From CAZXYF01 sp964644705 (GTDB taxonomy: Bacteria; Planctomycetota; Brocadiia; SM23-32), in NCBI GenBank assembly GCA_964644705.1, contig CAZXYF010000115.1, forward strand, positions 1-10,011: a stretch of 10,011 nucleotides of DNA. The letters are read 5' to 3'. Under the pieces are notes generated by a model. That model was not told the origin of the DNA. It worked only from the letters and a program-made list of their open reading frames with translations, and did no database searches. A program made the position numbers and the translations under genes. Positions 1 to 6,386 of this stretch are shown here, one piece after another. Numbering within the stretch: position 1 is the stretch's first letter; every line of letters starts with the position of its first letter.

Positions 1-51
1 GACAAGCCCGGCAGCAGGCCCATCTGGAATAACGTGGTTCACTGAATGCTT
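1..51 (+). repeat. Copy A of a dispersed ~51-bp repeat (cut by window edge)
   Basis: This stretch aligns by hand with 7351-7401. About 39 of 51 positions are identical, with a few short gaps. Both copies begin gacaagcc, share ggcag, ggcc, atc, gaa and acg blocks in the same order, and end in gttcact(g/a)aat(g/a)ctt. The copy lies just downstream of gcvH. It may extend left beyond the window. The similarity is seen directly; what the element is remains unknown. It could be a small dispersed intergenic repeat or a remnant of a mobile element. Confidence 0.55.
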
Positions 52-65
52 ACCCCTTCCGTCGT

Positions 66-455
66 TTATTCATTCAGCTCATCCAGAAACTCCTCGTATT
101 CCTCCGCCGACATCAGTTCGTTCAGTTCATCGGTGTTGCTTAAACTGACGCGGCAGATCCAACCGTCCTCGTAGGGATCCTGATCGATGAGTTCGGGGTT
201 TGCCGACAGCGCATCGTTGACTTCGATGACCTCGCCGGAGAGTGGGGCGTAGATGTCACTGACCGCTTTGACGGACTCCACTTCCGCAAACGGATCGGAT
301 TGGGTGACCTCGTCGCCGGATGCGGGCGGGTCGATGAAAGTGATCCCGCCGAGTTGATCAATGGCATAGGCGGTCAGTCCGAATACAGCGTCGTCGCCGG
401 TAATGCTGGCCCATTCGTGTTCGGGCGTATAGAAATAATCTTCTCGTATCTCCAT
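66..455 (-). CDS. gcvH: Glycine cleavage system H protein (lipoyl carrier)
   Basis: This is the 129-residue H protein of the glycine cleavage system. Its lipoyl arm carries the aminomethyl group from the P protein (glycine decarboxylase) to the T protein and is reoxidised by the L protein, all in the cytoplasm. The N-terminal YTPEHEWASI matches the family start. The lipoylation site is ESVKAVSD with the modified lysine at residue 63, followed by the usual APLSGEVIEVN strand and an acidic C-terminus. The length fits the family. The reading frame is open further upstream, but I chose the ATG at 455-453: the homology begins there and an AAGGAG site sits about 6 bases before it, inside the end of gcvT. 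Only one base separates the gcvT stop from this start, so the two are almost certainly cotranscribed and probably translationally coupled. Confidence 0.97.
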   Translation of the reverse strand: MEIREDYFYTPEHEWASITGDDAVFGLTAYAIDQLGGITFIDPPASGDEVTQSDPFAEVESVKAVSDIYAPLSGEVIEVNDALSANPELIDQDPYEDGWICRVSLSNTDELNELMSAEEYEEFLDELNE

Positions 456-456
456 G

Positions 457-1554
457 TCATTCTCCTTGGATAGAAATGTGTGCAGTTCCTTCGCGGTAAA
501 AGGGGAGTTCGATGACGGATCCACTGATGCGGTGGGATCGCACGGCGGCTTCCAGAGTCTGCCCCTCATCGGCTGCTCCGGCATTGACGTATCCCATGGC
601 GATTGCGCATCCCAGACTGGGGGAGAAGGCACCGCTGCTGATACATCCAATTTCCTTCCCGTCCATCAGAATCTCATCGCCAGGACGGGCCGCCCGACGT
701 CCGTCAAACTGTATCCCAATCCGGAGCATGTCGGGTCCGTTTCGTTTTTGTTCTTCAATCGCTTCGTGGCCGAAATAATCGCCGTGGGAGGGGAGAAAAA
801 CAGACAGGTTGGCCTCCACCGGGGTTGTGGATTCATCCAGTTCATGGCCATACAGAGGGTATCCCATCTCCAGTCGGAGAGTATCTCGGGCGCCCAGACC
901 GGCCGGTTGAATGATCGGGTGGTTCAGTAGAGATTCCCAGATGTGCGTGGCCTCCTCGGACGCAACGTAAAGCTCATAACCCAGTTCACCGGTATATCCG
1001 GTCCGGCTGACGAGAACCGGGATGTCATCAAAGTTCGCTTCGGTGAAGGTGAAATAGCGGAGTTGAGCAGCGTCGAAATCCCAGAGATCACGCAAAACCT
1101 CGGCCGAACGGGGGCCTTGAACGTCAATCTTGGCCGTTTCTTCAGTCACATCCTCAAAAGAACCCTTGTCCGATACTCGCTCCTTGATGACCTGCGACAC
1201 CTGAGAATGTGTGCCGGAGTTGGCGACGATGAGATAGTCCTGATCACCTTTGCGATAACAGATGAGATCGTCGATGACTCCGCCGGAACAGTTGAGAAGA
1301 AAACCATAACGGCACTCTCCCACATCCAGATTCTGCACGCGGCACGCCAGAGCGCCGGTCAGCGCATCAGTGGCGGAAGGCCCGCTGACGGCGTATTCGG
1401 TCATGTGGCAGGTATCGAAAACCGATGCGTCGGTACGGGTGTGTCGATGTTCCGGAAGGATCCCATCATATTGCAGAGGCATCTCCCACCCTTCAAAATC
1501 AACCATCCGCGCATCCAGTTTCGCGTGTATGTCGTGCAGCGCGGTTTTGCGCAT
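457..1554 (-). CDS. gcvT: Glycine cleavage system T protein (aminomethyltransferase)
   Basis: This is a 365-residue tetrahydrofolate-dependent aminomethyltransferase. It takes the aminomethyl group from lipoylated GcvH, releases ammonia and forms 5,10-methylenetetrahydrofolate. Family landmarks appear in order: LHDIHAKLDARMVDFEGWEMP at residues 6-26, SVFDTCHMTEY at 44-54, GGVIDDL at 91-97 with the likely catalytic aspartate at 96, RTGYTGELGYELY at 184-196, GARDTLRLE at 221-229, and a C-terminal barrel with SSGAFSPSLGCAIAMGYV at 306-323. The length is normal. An in-frame ATG lies 8 codons upstream, but the ATG at 1554-1552 has a GGAGG site 7 bases before it and matches the family start. VFDTCHMTEY replaces the more usual VFDxSHMGE pattern, a mild divergence. 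The gene is followed at once by gcvH and preceded by a 462-bp gap. I see no clear glycine riboswitch consensus in that gap. Confidence 0.94.
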   Translation of the reverse strand: MRKTALHDIHAKLDARMVDFEGWEMPLQYDGILPEHRHTRTDASVFDTCHMTEYAVSGPSATDALTGALACRVQNLDVGECRYGFLLNCSGGVIDDLICYRKGDQDYLIVANSGTHSQVSQVIKERVSDKGSFEDVTEETAKIDVQGPRSAEVLRDLWDFDAAQLRYFTFTEANFDDIPVLVSRTGYTGELGYELYVASEEATHIWESLLNHPIIQPAGLGARDTLRLEMGYPLYGHELDESTTPVEANLSVFLPSHGDYFGHEAIEEQKRNGPDMLRIGIQFDGRRAARPGDEILMDGKEIGCISSGAFSPSLGCAIAMGYVNAGAADEGQTLEAAVRSHRISGSVIELPFYREGTAHISIQGE

Positions 1555-1796
1555 CTTTATTCCTCCAGCAAAGGACAATATTAGCGATTCAGTCAGGCTA
1601 TTCTAACATCATGGACGCGGGTTAACCCGGATGCAGGAGCCCGATAATTGATGACGAACGCTCCGGTTAGAGCACGAGCAGGCCTGTGTGCAGATTTGTG
1701 ACAGGATAGGGGGGCAGGCGAAATTCGTGCCTCACCGAAGCATTTCCCCAATGCATTCCCCTCAACGTGTTCGTTGACCCATAGGTCCGCAGAAAA

Positions 1797-1883
1797 CCAA
1801 ACATGCTGGCTATGTGCTCATCGGTTACTGCCTCAGCCATCGACTGCCGCAGGATCTACGGTGTGTGCCAGCATCATATTTGG
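1797..1883. repeat. Extended imperfect inverted repeat
   Basis: ATGCTGGC at 1803-1810 is the exact reverse complement of GCCAGCAT at 1867-1874. The arms extend outward as CCAAA (1797-1801) against TTTGG (1879-1883), separated by an asymmetric bulge of 1 versus 4 bases. That gives 13 pairable bases around a 56-base interior. The pairing is read directly from the sequence. It could be the stem of a structured RNA, the remains of a small inverted-repeat element, or chance in a gap of this size. I do not recognise a known RNA family. Confidence 0.4.
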
Positions 1884-1910
1884 CGCGTGTCAGTCGAGGG
1901 AATGTTGTGC

Positions 1911-1936
1911 TTAGGATATATAGTGTCCCGGAATTT
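1911..1936. repeat. Possible transposon- or REP-associated motif
   Basis: The segment contains tagtgtcccggaattt. It resembles a short sequence that I remember recurring beside REP-associated or IS200-like transposases in several bacteria, where a block similar to tatagtgtccccggaatt appears. No transposase frame is present nearby. This is recognition from memory, not a comparison I could run, so treat it as a hint that the gap holds a decayed mobile element. Confidence 0.25.
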
Positions 1937-2016
1937 CTCAAACGCGGAGGGGCAGCGTGCAGTGGACGGAGCATGTTTTCGGATTACCTGCCGGATGGTG
2001 CGGGGAGGGCTGGCGA

Positions 2017-3204
2017 TTACACGAATCGGATGTATTCGGTGAGTTCCGGTCCGAGCAGTGGATTGAGATAATCCGAAAAAGCTGGAGTGACGTCGTGTCC
2101 CTTTTGGGATATGAAGTCCTGCGGCAAAACCTTCTGTCCGCGGGCGGCTCGACGCAGAGGCACCAGTTCAGAGCGAGGAGGATCCGTTGCGTTATCACGC
2201 GGTAGCAGAGCTACCATCCGGTTGGAGGCACCGTTGACGGCCGCACGTACCGCTTCGCGACCAACGTGCTGGGCGTCTTTCCGATCAACCGGTGAGGTGT
2301 GGCAGAGCGAGGCCCGAGCACAGAGTCCTGGTTTTTCGCTCCGGCATCGGACGTCGAGTGCACGGGCCGCCACATCCGCCAGGTGCGATGCCACCCCGCC
2401 CGGCAGCATGCGGCCCACGGCGTCGGTGTTGGCTCCGGCATCGGTGACGTAAATCGGGTCTCCATTAGCATTCCGCAATCCCTCACTCACGACCACGACC
2501 GCCCATCCCAGCTTGCTCAAAACGTTGTCCAGGCTGCTGAGAAAAGCTTCCTCTGCGAAAGATTTTTCCGGCAGGTAAATCAGGTGGGGGGCGCTGTCGG
2601 GACCGGTGCGTGCGGCGGCCGAAGCAGCCGCGAGCCATCCCACGTCCCGTCCCATAGTCTCAAGGATGGATACGGGGGTGGGCAGTGTGCCGACATCCAT
2701 GCCGAGTTCACGCACGCTGGTGGCGATGTACCGTGCAGCACTGGCATAACCCGGGCTGCGATCAGTTTCGGTCAGATCATTGTCCACGGTTTTTGGGACA
2801 CCGATGATGTTGACATCGTAGTCTCGATCATGGGCGGCCTCAGCCACCAGAGAAGCACCGTACATCGTTCCGTTGCCGCCGTTGAAGAGGAGATATCGTA
2901 TATCGTGATCCCCGAGTACATCAATGAACTGATCGTAATGGGAGGGCTGGATCTTGTGCCGGGAGGAACCGATCGCCGATCCCGGTGAACGTTTCAGAGC
3001 ATCAATTTTGTGGTCGGGGCAGTCACCGAGTTCGATAAAGTCGCTGTTCAGAACGCCCGTAACGCCATACCGGGCGCCCAGAGCGGTGTCGATGTGCGGG
3101 CTCTCCCGGCTTTCCTGAATGATGCCGTACAGGCTGCAGTTCAAAACGGCGGTGGGGCCGCCACCGTGGATGACGAGCAGGCTGTGGGAATGTTGCGAGC
3201 TCAT
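2017..3204 (-). CDS. PfkA-superfamily phosphofructokinase; candidate sulfofructose kinase
   Basis: A 395-residue sugar-phosphate kinase of the PfkA superfamily, in the branch that includes pyrophosphate-dependent enzymes. Motifs in order: HGGGPTAVLN at 13-22 (phosphoryl-donor loop), FNGGNGT at 107-113, GVPKTVDNDLTETD at 135-148 with the catalytic base at Asp141, METMGR-type LETMGRDVGW at 181-190, VVVSEG at 237-242, and R288/R297 matching the sugar-phosphate-binding arginines 243/252 of E. coli PfkA. By hand alignment the donor-selectivity positions 104 and 124 of E. coli are Gly112 and Lys138. Gly/Lys is a mixed signature, seen for example in ATP-dependent trypanosomatid enzymes. ATP use is therefore plausible but unproven. 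Asn111 replaces the usual Asp103. The start ATG overlaps the aldolase stop by four bases, so translation is coupled. It is the last gene of the cluster. It could be an ordinary fructose-6-phosphate kinase, but the neighbours suggest a sulfofructose or other hexose-derivative substrate. Confidence 0.88.
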   Translation of the reverse strand: MSSQHSHSLLVIHGGGPTAVLNCSLYGIIQESRESPHIDTALGARYGVTGVLNSDFIELGDCPDHKIDALKRSPGSAIGSSRHKIQPSHYDQFIDVLGDHDIRYLLFNGGNGTMYGASLVAEAAHDRDYDVNIIGVPKTVDNDLTETDRSPGYASAARYIATSVRELGMDVGTLPTPVSILETMGRDVGWLAAASAAARTGPDSAPHLIYLPEKSFAEEAFLSSLDNVLSKLGWAVVVVSEGLRNANGDPIYVTDAGANTDAVGRMLPGGVASHLADVAARALDVRCRSEKPGLCARASLCHTSPVDRKDAQHVGREAVRAAVNGASNRMVALLPRDNATDPPRSELVPLRRAARGQKVLPQDFISQKGHDVTPAFSDYLNPLLGPELTEYIRFV

Positions 3205-4052
3205 CGTGAGGTCGTCCCGCTTGAACCGGTGAGTCGCAAGATGTATCGCACCTCATCTTTCAGGTTACACATTGCGGCGCGGCTGACGCGCCAGGGGTGG
3301 CCCTCGTGCTGGATATCCTCGATTGCTTCGCGGGTGTAATCCACATATCGGGTTCGGATGAGTGTTCCAACATTAACCTTGGCGATGCCCCGTTTGATGC
3401 ATGCTTTTACAACATCGTCCTCCAGTCCCGTAGTGCCGTGGAGGACCAGCGGGACATCGGATACCCGGTTGAGTTCGTCCAGCAGATCGAGGTGTACGCT
3501 GGGTTCGGTCTCGTAGAAACCATGCGCCGTGCCGATCCCGACAGCGAGGAAATCTATATCGGTTTCGGCGCAGATACGACGCACCTCGGCCGGGTCGGAA
3601 AGATTCTCGCCATCGGACTGGTCGCCGTCCTGGAGCTGTCCAACCTCCGCTTCCATGCTGCTGCCGGTGGTTTCCGCTTTGCGGGCCACCAGGTCAGTTT
3701 TATGGATGTTCTCGTCGATTGGGAGTCTGGATCCATCATACATAATCGAGGTGAAACCGGCCTCAAGCGCGTCTTCGCACACATCCACGGATTTCCCGTG
3801 ATCCAGGTGAACGGCGACGGGCACGTCCGCCTGTTCGGCAAAATAGCGCATGTGCTGTCCGCAGTAGGGCAGGCCACGGTACTGCGCGTTGGCAGCGTAG
3901 GCGCCGAGTATGACCGGGGCGTCCTCTTCTTCGGCGGTCTCGATGATGGCGCGTGTGAGGCCATAGGTTGCGCCGTTGGTGTTCAGCTGAGCAACGGCCC
4001 AGCCTTCCTCATGAGCACGTTCGACAAGTGGTTCGGCTTCGGTGAGTGGCAT
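3201..4052 (-). CDS. Class II (metal-dependent) ketose-bisphosphate-type aldolase
   Basis: A 283-residue zinc-dependent aldolase of the fructose/tagatose-bisphosphate aldolase family. It reversibly splits a ketose phosphate into dihydroxyacetone phosphate and an aldehyde. Landmarks: WAVAQLNTNG at 18-27, VHLDHGKSVDVCEDAL at 81-96 with catalytic Asp84 and zinc ligand His85, SIMYDGS at 102-108, MEAEVG at 133-138, VGIGTAHG at 171-178 with zinc ligand His177, LVLHGTTGL at 202-210 with zinc ligand His205, and KVNVGTLIR at 225-233. Length and layout are normal for the GatY/FbaA group. HGTTG replaces the usual HGGSG/HGASG phosphate loop, and NVGTL replaces the common NxxT(D/E). These changes suggest a specialised subfamily. 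The start has a GAGGG site about 9 bases upstream. The gene lies 38 bases after the exporter and overlaps the kinase by 4 bases. Fructose-bisphosphate is possible, but with these neighbours sulfofructose-1-phosphate is the better candidate substrate. Confidence 0.92.
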   Translation of the reverse strand: MPLTEAEPLVERAHEEGWAVAQLNTNGATYGLTRAIIETAEEEDAPVILGAYAANAQYRGLPYCGQHMRYFAEQADVPVAVHLDHGKSVDVCEDALEAGFTSIMYDGSRLPIDENIHKTDLVARKAETTGSSMEAEVGQLQDGDQSDGENLSDPAEVRRICAETDIDFLAVGIGTAHGFYETEPSVHLDLLDELNRVSDVPLVLHGTTGLEDDVVKACIKRGIAKVNVGTLIRTRYVDYTREAIEDIQHEGHPWRVSRAAMCNLKDEVRYILRLTGSSGTTSR

Positions 4053-4090
4053 GAAAGTATTCCCTCATACTGGCAGAAAGAAATGAAGAA

Positions 4091-4825
4091 TTACATCGGG
4101 ATAAAGTAGCTGATTCCCAGCAGGGCCTGCATCGATATAACGCCTCTTCGCATCCATTTGTCCGGGATTGTATCCAGGATAAGCATACCCACCAGGCACC
4201 CGACCACGGCCGCGGCGATGCCCGTGGTGCTGATCAATGCGAGATTGCTTCCGATCATGCCCAGACTGGTGAGGGAGATGAGGCGAACGATGCCGGCCAG
4301 GCAAAACAGAAGCTGAAGCGAGGCCACGTATTCAACGTGAGGCAGCTTCTGTGTGGTCAGATAGGCGATAGCCGGTGGTCCGCCGGTGTTGAAGGCTCCG
4401 CCGAGCAGTCCGGAGAAAACACCCAGGGGAAAACCCGCATACACCCGGTGCCAGCGCTGGTCGCTCCAGGTGGGGTGAGAGGCGTAGATGGCGCTTCCTA
4501 TCAACAGGAATCCCAGTCCGAGGCGGATCAGCCACATTGGAGCGGATTGTAAAAAATAGGCGCCAACCGGCACGGCAAACAGGCTACCGATCAGTGGAAC
4601 ACCAATGCGATCGAGCCGGATGTGGGAGCGGAGTTTTGCCAGCATGGTGCCCGTCAGCGCGATGTTCGCCAGAAGGGGCAGGATTGTGGCCGTTTTTACA
4701 TCCGGGGCCATCCAGCCGAGCAGTCCCACCGATACAAGCCCGAACCCGAATCCAGCGGATCCCTGCACAATGCCCGCAAACAGCATGGTGCCCATGATCA
4801 TGGCGATCGCCGAGAGGGAATTCAT
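4091..4825 (-). CDS. TauE/SafE-family membrane exporter
   Basis: A 244-residue integral membrane protein of the TauE/SafE family. These permeases move anions such as sulfite, sulfoacetate and other organosulfonates, usually outward. Two homologous halves are visible: the first has GIVQGSAGFGFG at 18-29, the second has SGLLGGAFNTGGPPAIAY at 138-155. Hydrophobic stretches run roughly over 5-40, 43-62, 73-92, 98-114, 128-155, 163-190, 193-219 and 228-243, fitting about eight helices. The frame is open 36 codons upstream, but that extension is arginine-rich and overlaps the dehydrogenase. The ATG at 4825-4823 has a GGAGG site 9 bases before it and overlaps the dehydrogenase stop in an ATGA junction. 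Its place between an aldehyde dehydrogenase and an aldolase suggests it exports the acid end product, for which sulfolactate is my candidate. The cargo cannot be read from the sequence. Confidence 0.88.
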   Translation of the reverse strand: MNSLSAIAMIMGTMLFAGIVQGSAGFGFGLVSVGLLGWMAPDVKTATILPLLANIALTGTMLAKLRSHIRLDRIGVPLIGSLFAVPVGAYFLQSAPMWLIRLGLGFLLIGSAIYASHPTWSDQRWHRVYAGFPLGVFSGLLGGAFNTGGPPAIAYLTTQKLPHVEYVASLQLLFCLAGIVRLISLTSLGMIGSNLALISTTGIAAAVVGCLVGMLILDTIPDKWMRRGVISMQALLGISYFIPM

Positions 4826-6252
4826 GTGGTCACCCCTCCGATGGACACGTGTTTGGTCTCCATGAATGCATCGAGTCCCTCCTGCCCGAGTTCCCGGCCC
4901 ACGCCGCTCTGTTTCATTCCACCGAACGGGCAAATACTTGTGGACGGGACGGCGTCGTTGATGCCGACGGTCCCCGCTTCAAGCTCTTCACCCAGTCGGA
5001 GAGCCCGGCCGATGTCCTGGGTATAGGCATATGCGGCCAGGCCATAACGGGTATCGTTGGCTCGACGAATAGCCTCCGCTTCGGTGTCGAACCGGCACAG
5101 TGGCGCGACGGGTGCAAACGTTTCCTCGCGGAGGCAGGATGCATCGGTGGGCACATCGGTCAGCACGGTGGGGGGCAGAAAGTATCCCGCCCGGTCGAGC
5201 GGCTCGCCGCCGCACTCGAGGTTAGCTCCTTTTGAGGTGGCATCCTCAATCTGCGCCACTGCGCCTTCCAGCCCTTCCGCATCAATCATTGGACCAATAT
5301 CGACTTCATCGTCCATCCCGTCACCGACCGTCATTGCATCTGTTCGTTCGATGAAGGACCGGGCAAATTGATCATAAACCTGATCCTGTATGTAGATGCG
5401 GTTGCTGGCAATGCATGATTGACCGGTGTTCCGGAACTTGGTGATCAGTGCCGCCTCGACCGCCTTATCCATATCAGCATCATTGAAAACCAGCAATGGA
5501 GCATGCCCCCCCAATTCCATCGAAGTGTTTGTCACCGTGTCGGCTGATTTGCGGATCAATTCCTTTCCCACGCTCGTCGATCCGGTAAAGCTGACCTTTC
5601 GGCACTTCGGGTTGTCCATCATTTCTCCGGCGATGAGTTTCCCGCTCCCGGTCAGGACCTGAAATACTCCCGGTGGGATACCGGCAGCCTCGGCACAACG
5701 CGCAAGTTCCAGAGCGCACAGGGGAGTGGAGCTGGATGGTTTCAGCACGACGGGGCATCCGGCTGCCAGGGCGGGGGCGGCTTTCCGCACGGACAGCACC
5801 AGCGGGAAGTTCCAGGGGGCAATAGCCCCCACGACACCCACGGGAGTGCGGAGGACCATATGCCGTTTCCCGGATTCCTGATGGGGCACGATGCGTCCAT
5901 AGGCCCGTCGGGCCTCTTCGGCAAACCACCGGAGGTGGTCGGCGGTCATACCCACTTCACCGGAACTCTGGTCGATCGGTTTGCCATTTTCCCGGGTGAT
6001 GGTTCGGGCTATGTCCTCGGATCGGGATTGGATTTCCTCTTTCAGGGCCAGCAGTAAATCGGCCCGTTCCATTGCGGTCAGCGATTTCCAGTCATCCCGC
6101 GCAGTGTGAGCGGCGTCGATGGCTGAGGCGACCTGTTCCCGAGAAACGGACGGGATCCGGGCGAAGGTCCGTTCATTGGCCGGATTCTCAACCGCAATCG
6201 TTTCGTCGGTGGTGATCCAGTCGCCGTCAATGTAACAGGGCTGTGTGTTCAT
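4822..6252 (-). CDS. NAD(P)-dependent aldehyde dehydrogenase, GabD-like
   Basis: A 476-residue aldehyde dehydrogenase closest in pattern to succinate-semialdehyde dehydrogenases. It oxidises a small charged aldehyde to the acid. Visible active-site parts: PWNFP at 146-150 (Asn148), KPSSSTP at 171-177 (coenzyme lysine 171), FTGSTSVG at 222-229, general base Glu246 in MELGG, nucleophile Cys280 in NTGQSC, Glu377 in REETFAP, and the C-terminal PFGGMKQSGVGRE at 442-454. It is full length with no missing key residue. The frame begins 4 codons earlier at another ATG. I chose the ATG at 6252-6250 because GGAG lies 6 bases before it and that earlier ATG overlaps this site. The gene overlaps the exporter by 4 bases and is first in the operon, downstream of the palindromic operator. 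SSADH-like enzymes serve as sulfolactaldehyde dehydrogenases in known sulfoglycolytic clusters, which fits the neighbours here. Succinate or glutarate semialdehyde remain alternative substrates. Confidence 0.93.
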   Translation of the reverse strand: MNTQPCYIDGDWITTDETIAVENPANERTFARIPSVSREQVASAIDAAHTARDDWKSLTAMERADLLLALKEEIQSRSEDIARTITRENGKPIDQSSGEVGMTADHLRWFAEEARRAYGRIVPHQESGKRHMVLRTPVGVVGAIAPWNFPLVLSVRKAAPALAAGCPVVLKPSSSTPLCALELARCAEAAGIPPGVFQVLTGSGKLIAGEMMDNPKCRKVSFTGSTSVGKELIRKSADTVTNTSMELGGHAPLLVFNDADMDKAVEAALITKFRNTGQSCIASNRIYIQDQVYDQFARSFIERTDAMTVGDGMDDEVDIGPMIDAEGLEGAVAQIEDATSKGANLECGGEPLDRAGYFLPPTVLTDVPTDASCLREETFAPVAPLCRFDTEAEAIRRANDTRYGLAAYAYTQDIGRALRLGEELEAGTVGINDAVPSTSICPFGGMKQSGVGRELGQEGLDAFMETKHVSIGGVTT

Positions 6253-6273
6253 GGCTCTCTCCATTATAGATAC

Positions 6274-6286
6274 TTATTATCGATAA
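6274..6286. promoter_or_regulatory. Putative operator of the GntR regulator (dehydrogenase side)
   Basis: TTATTATCGATAA, containing the perfect 10-bp palindrome TTATCGATAA at 6277-6286, lies 22 bases upstream of the dehydrogenase ATG. The same 13 bases occur in reverse orientation at 7115-7127, upstream of the regulator gene. FadR-family GntR proteins bind short AT-rich palindromes and usually control their own and a neighbouring operon, so this is the likely binding site. A GATAAT at 6281-6276 on the minus strand could be a -10 element inside the operator, but no good -35 goes with it. A perfect TATAAT at 6268-6263 is too close to the start unless the transcript is almost leaderless. Confidence 0.6.
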
Positions 6287-6386
6287 ACATCTGTCTTACT
6301 GACGAAATGGGCAGAAGTTGTGCGGGGTGAGAAACGGGGAGGGGTGGGGTTCCGGTCAGAAACCTTATAAAATGGAGCCTCTTCGA

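Larger units (their letters stand above)
1555..2016. other. 462-bp intergenic gap between kinase and gcvT
   Basis: No reading frame here shows recognisable protein homology. The plus-strand frames between about 1803 and 2205 run into the antisense of the kinase gene and look like chance. The stretch would contain the 3' untranslated region and terminator of the catabolic operon and the gcvT promoter. I cannot point to a convincing intrinsic terminator or a strong -35/-10 pair. It does contain a long-range inverted repeat (1797-1883) and a possible transposon-end-like motif (1911-1936), listed separately. The GGAGG site for gcvT is at its gcvT-proximal end. Confidence 0.6.

Noticed and set aside
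1..42. Possible start of a third gcv gene (GTG on the minus strand at 42-40, open to the window edge)
   Set aside because: Only 14 codons are visible, they do not match a glycine decarboxylase start, and the stretch lies inside repeat copy A.
943..1584. 213-codon plus-strand frame antisense to gcvT
   Set aside because: It is a shadow of a well-conserved gene, with no ribosome site or recognisable protein pattern.
1555..1800. Glycine riboswitch upstream of gcvT
   Set aside because: I looked for the paired glycine-aptamer core on the minus strand and could not find it.
1803..2205. Overlapping plus-strand frames of 79-85 codons crossing the kinase 3' end
   Set aside because: Low-complexity composition, no good ribosome site, and they run into the antisense of the kinase.
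6263..6268. Perfect TATAAT -10 box upstream of the dehydrogenase
   Set aside because: It overlaps the ribosome-binding region, would give an almost leaderless transcript and has no -35 partner.
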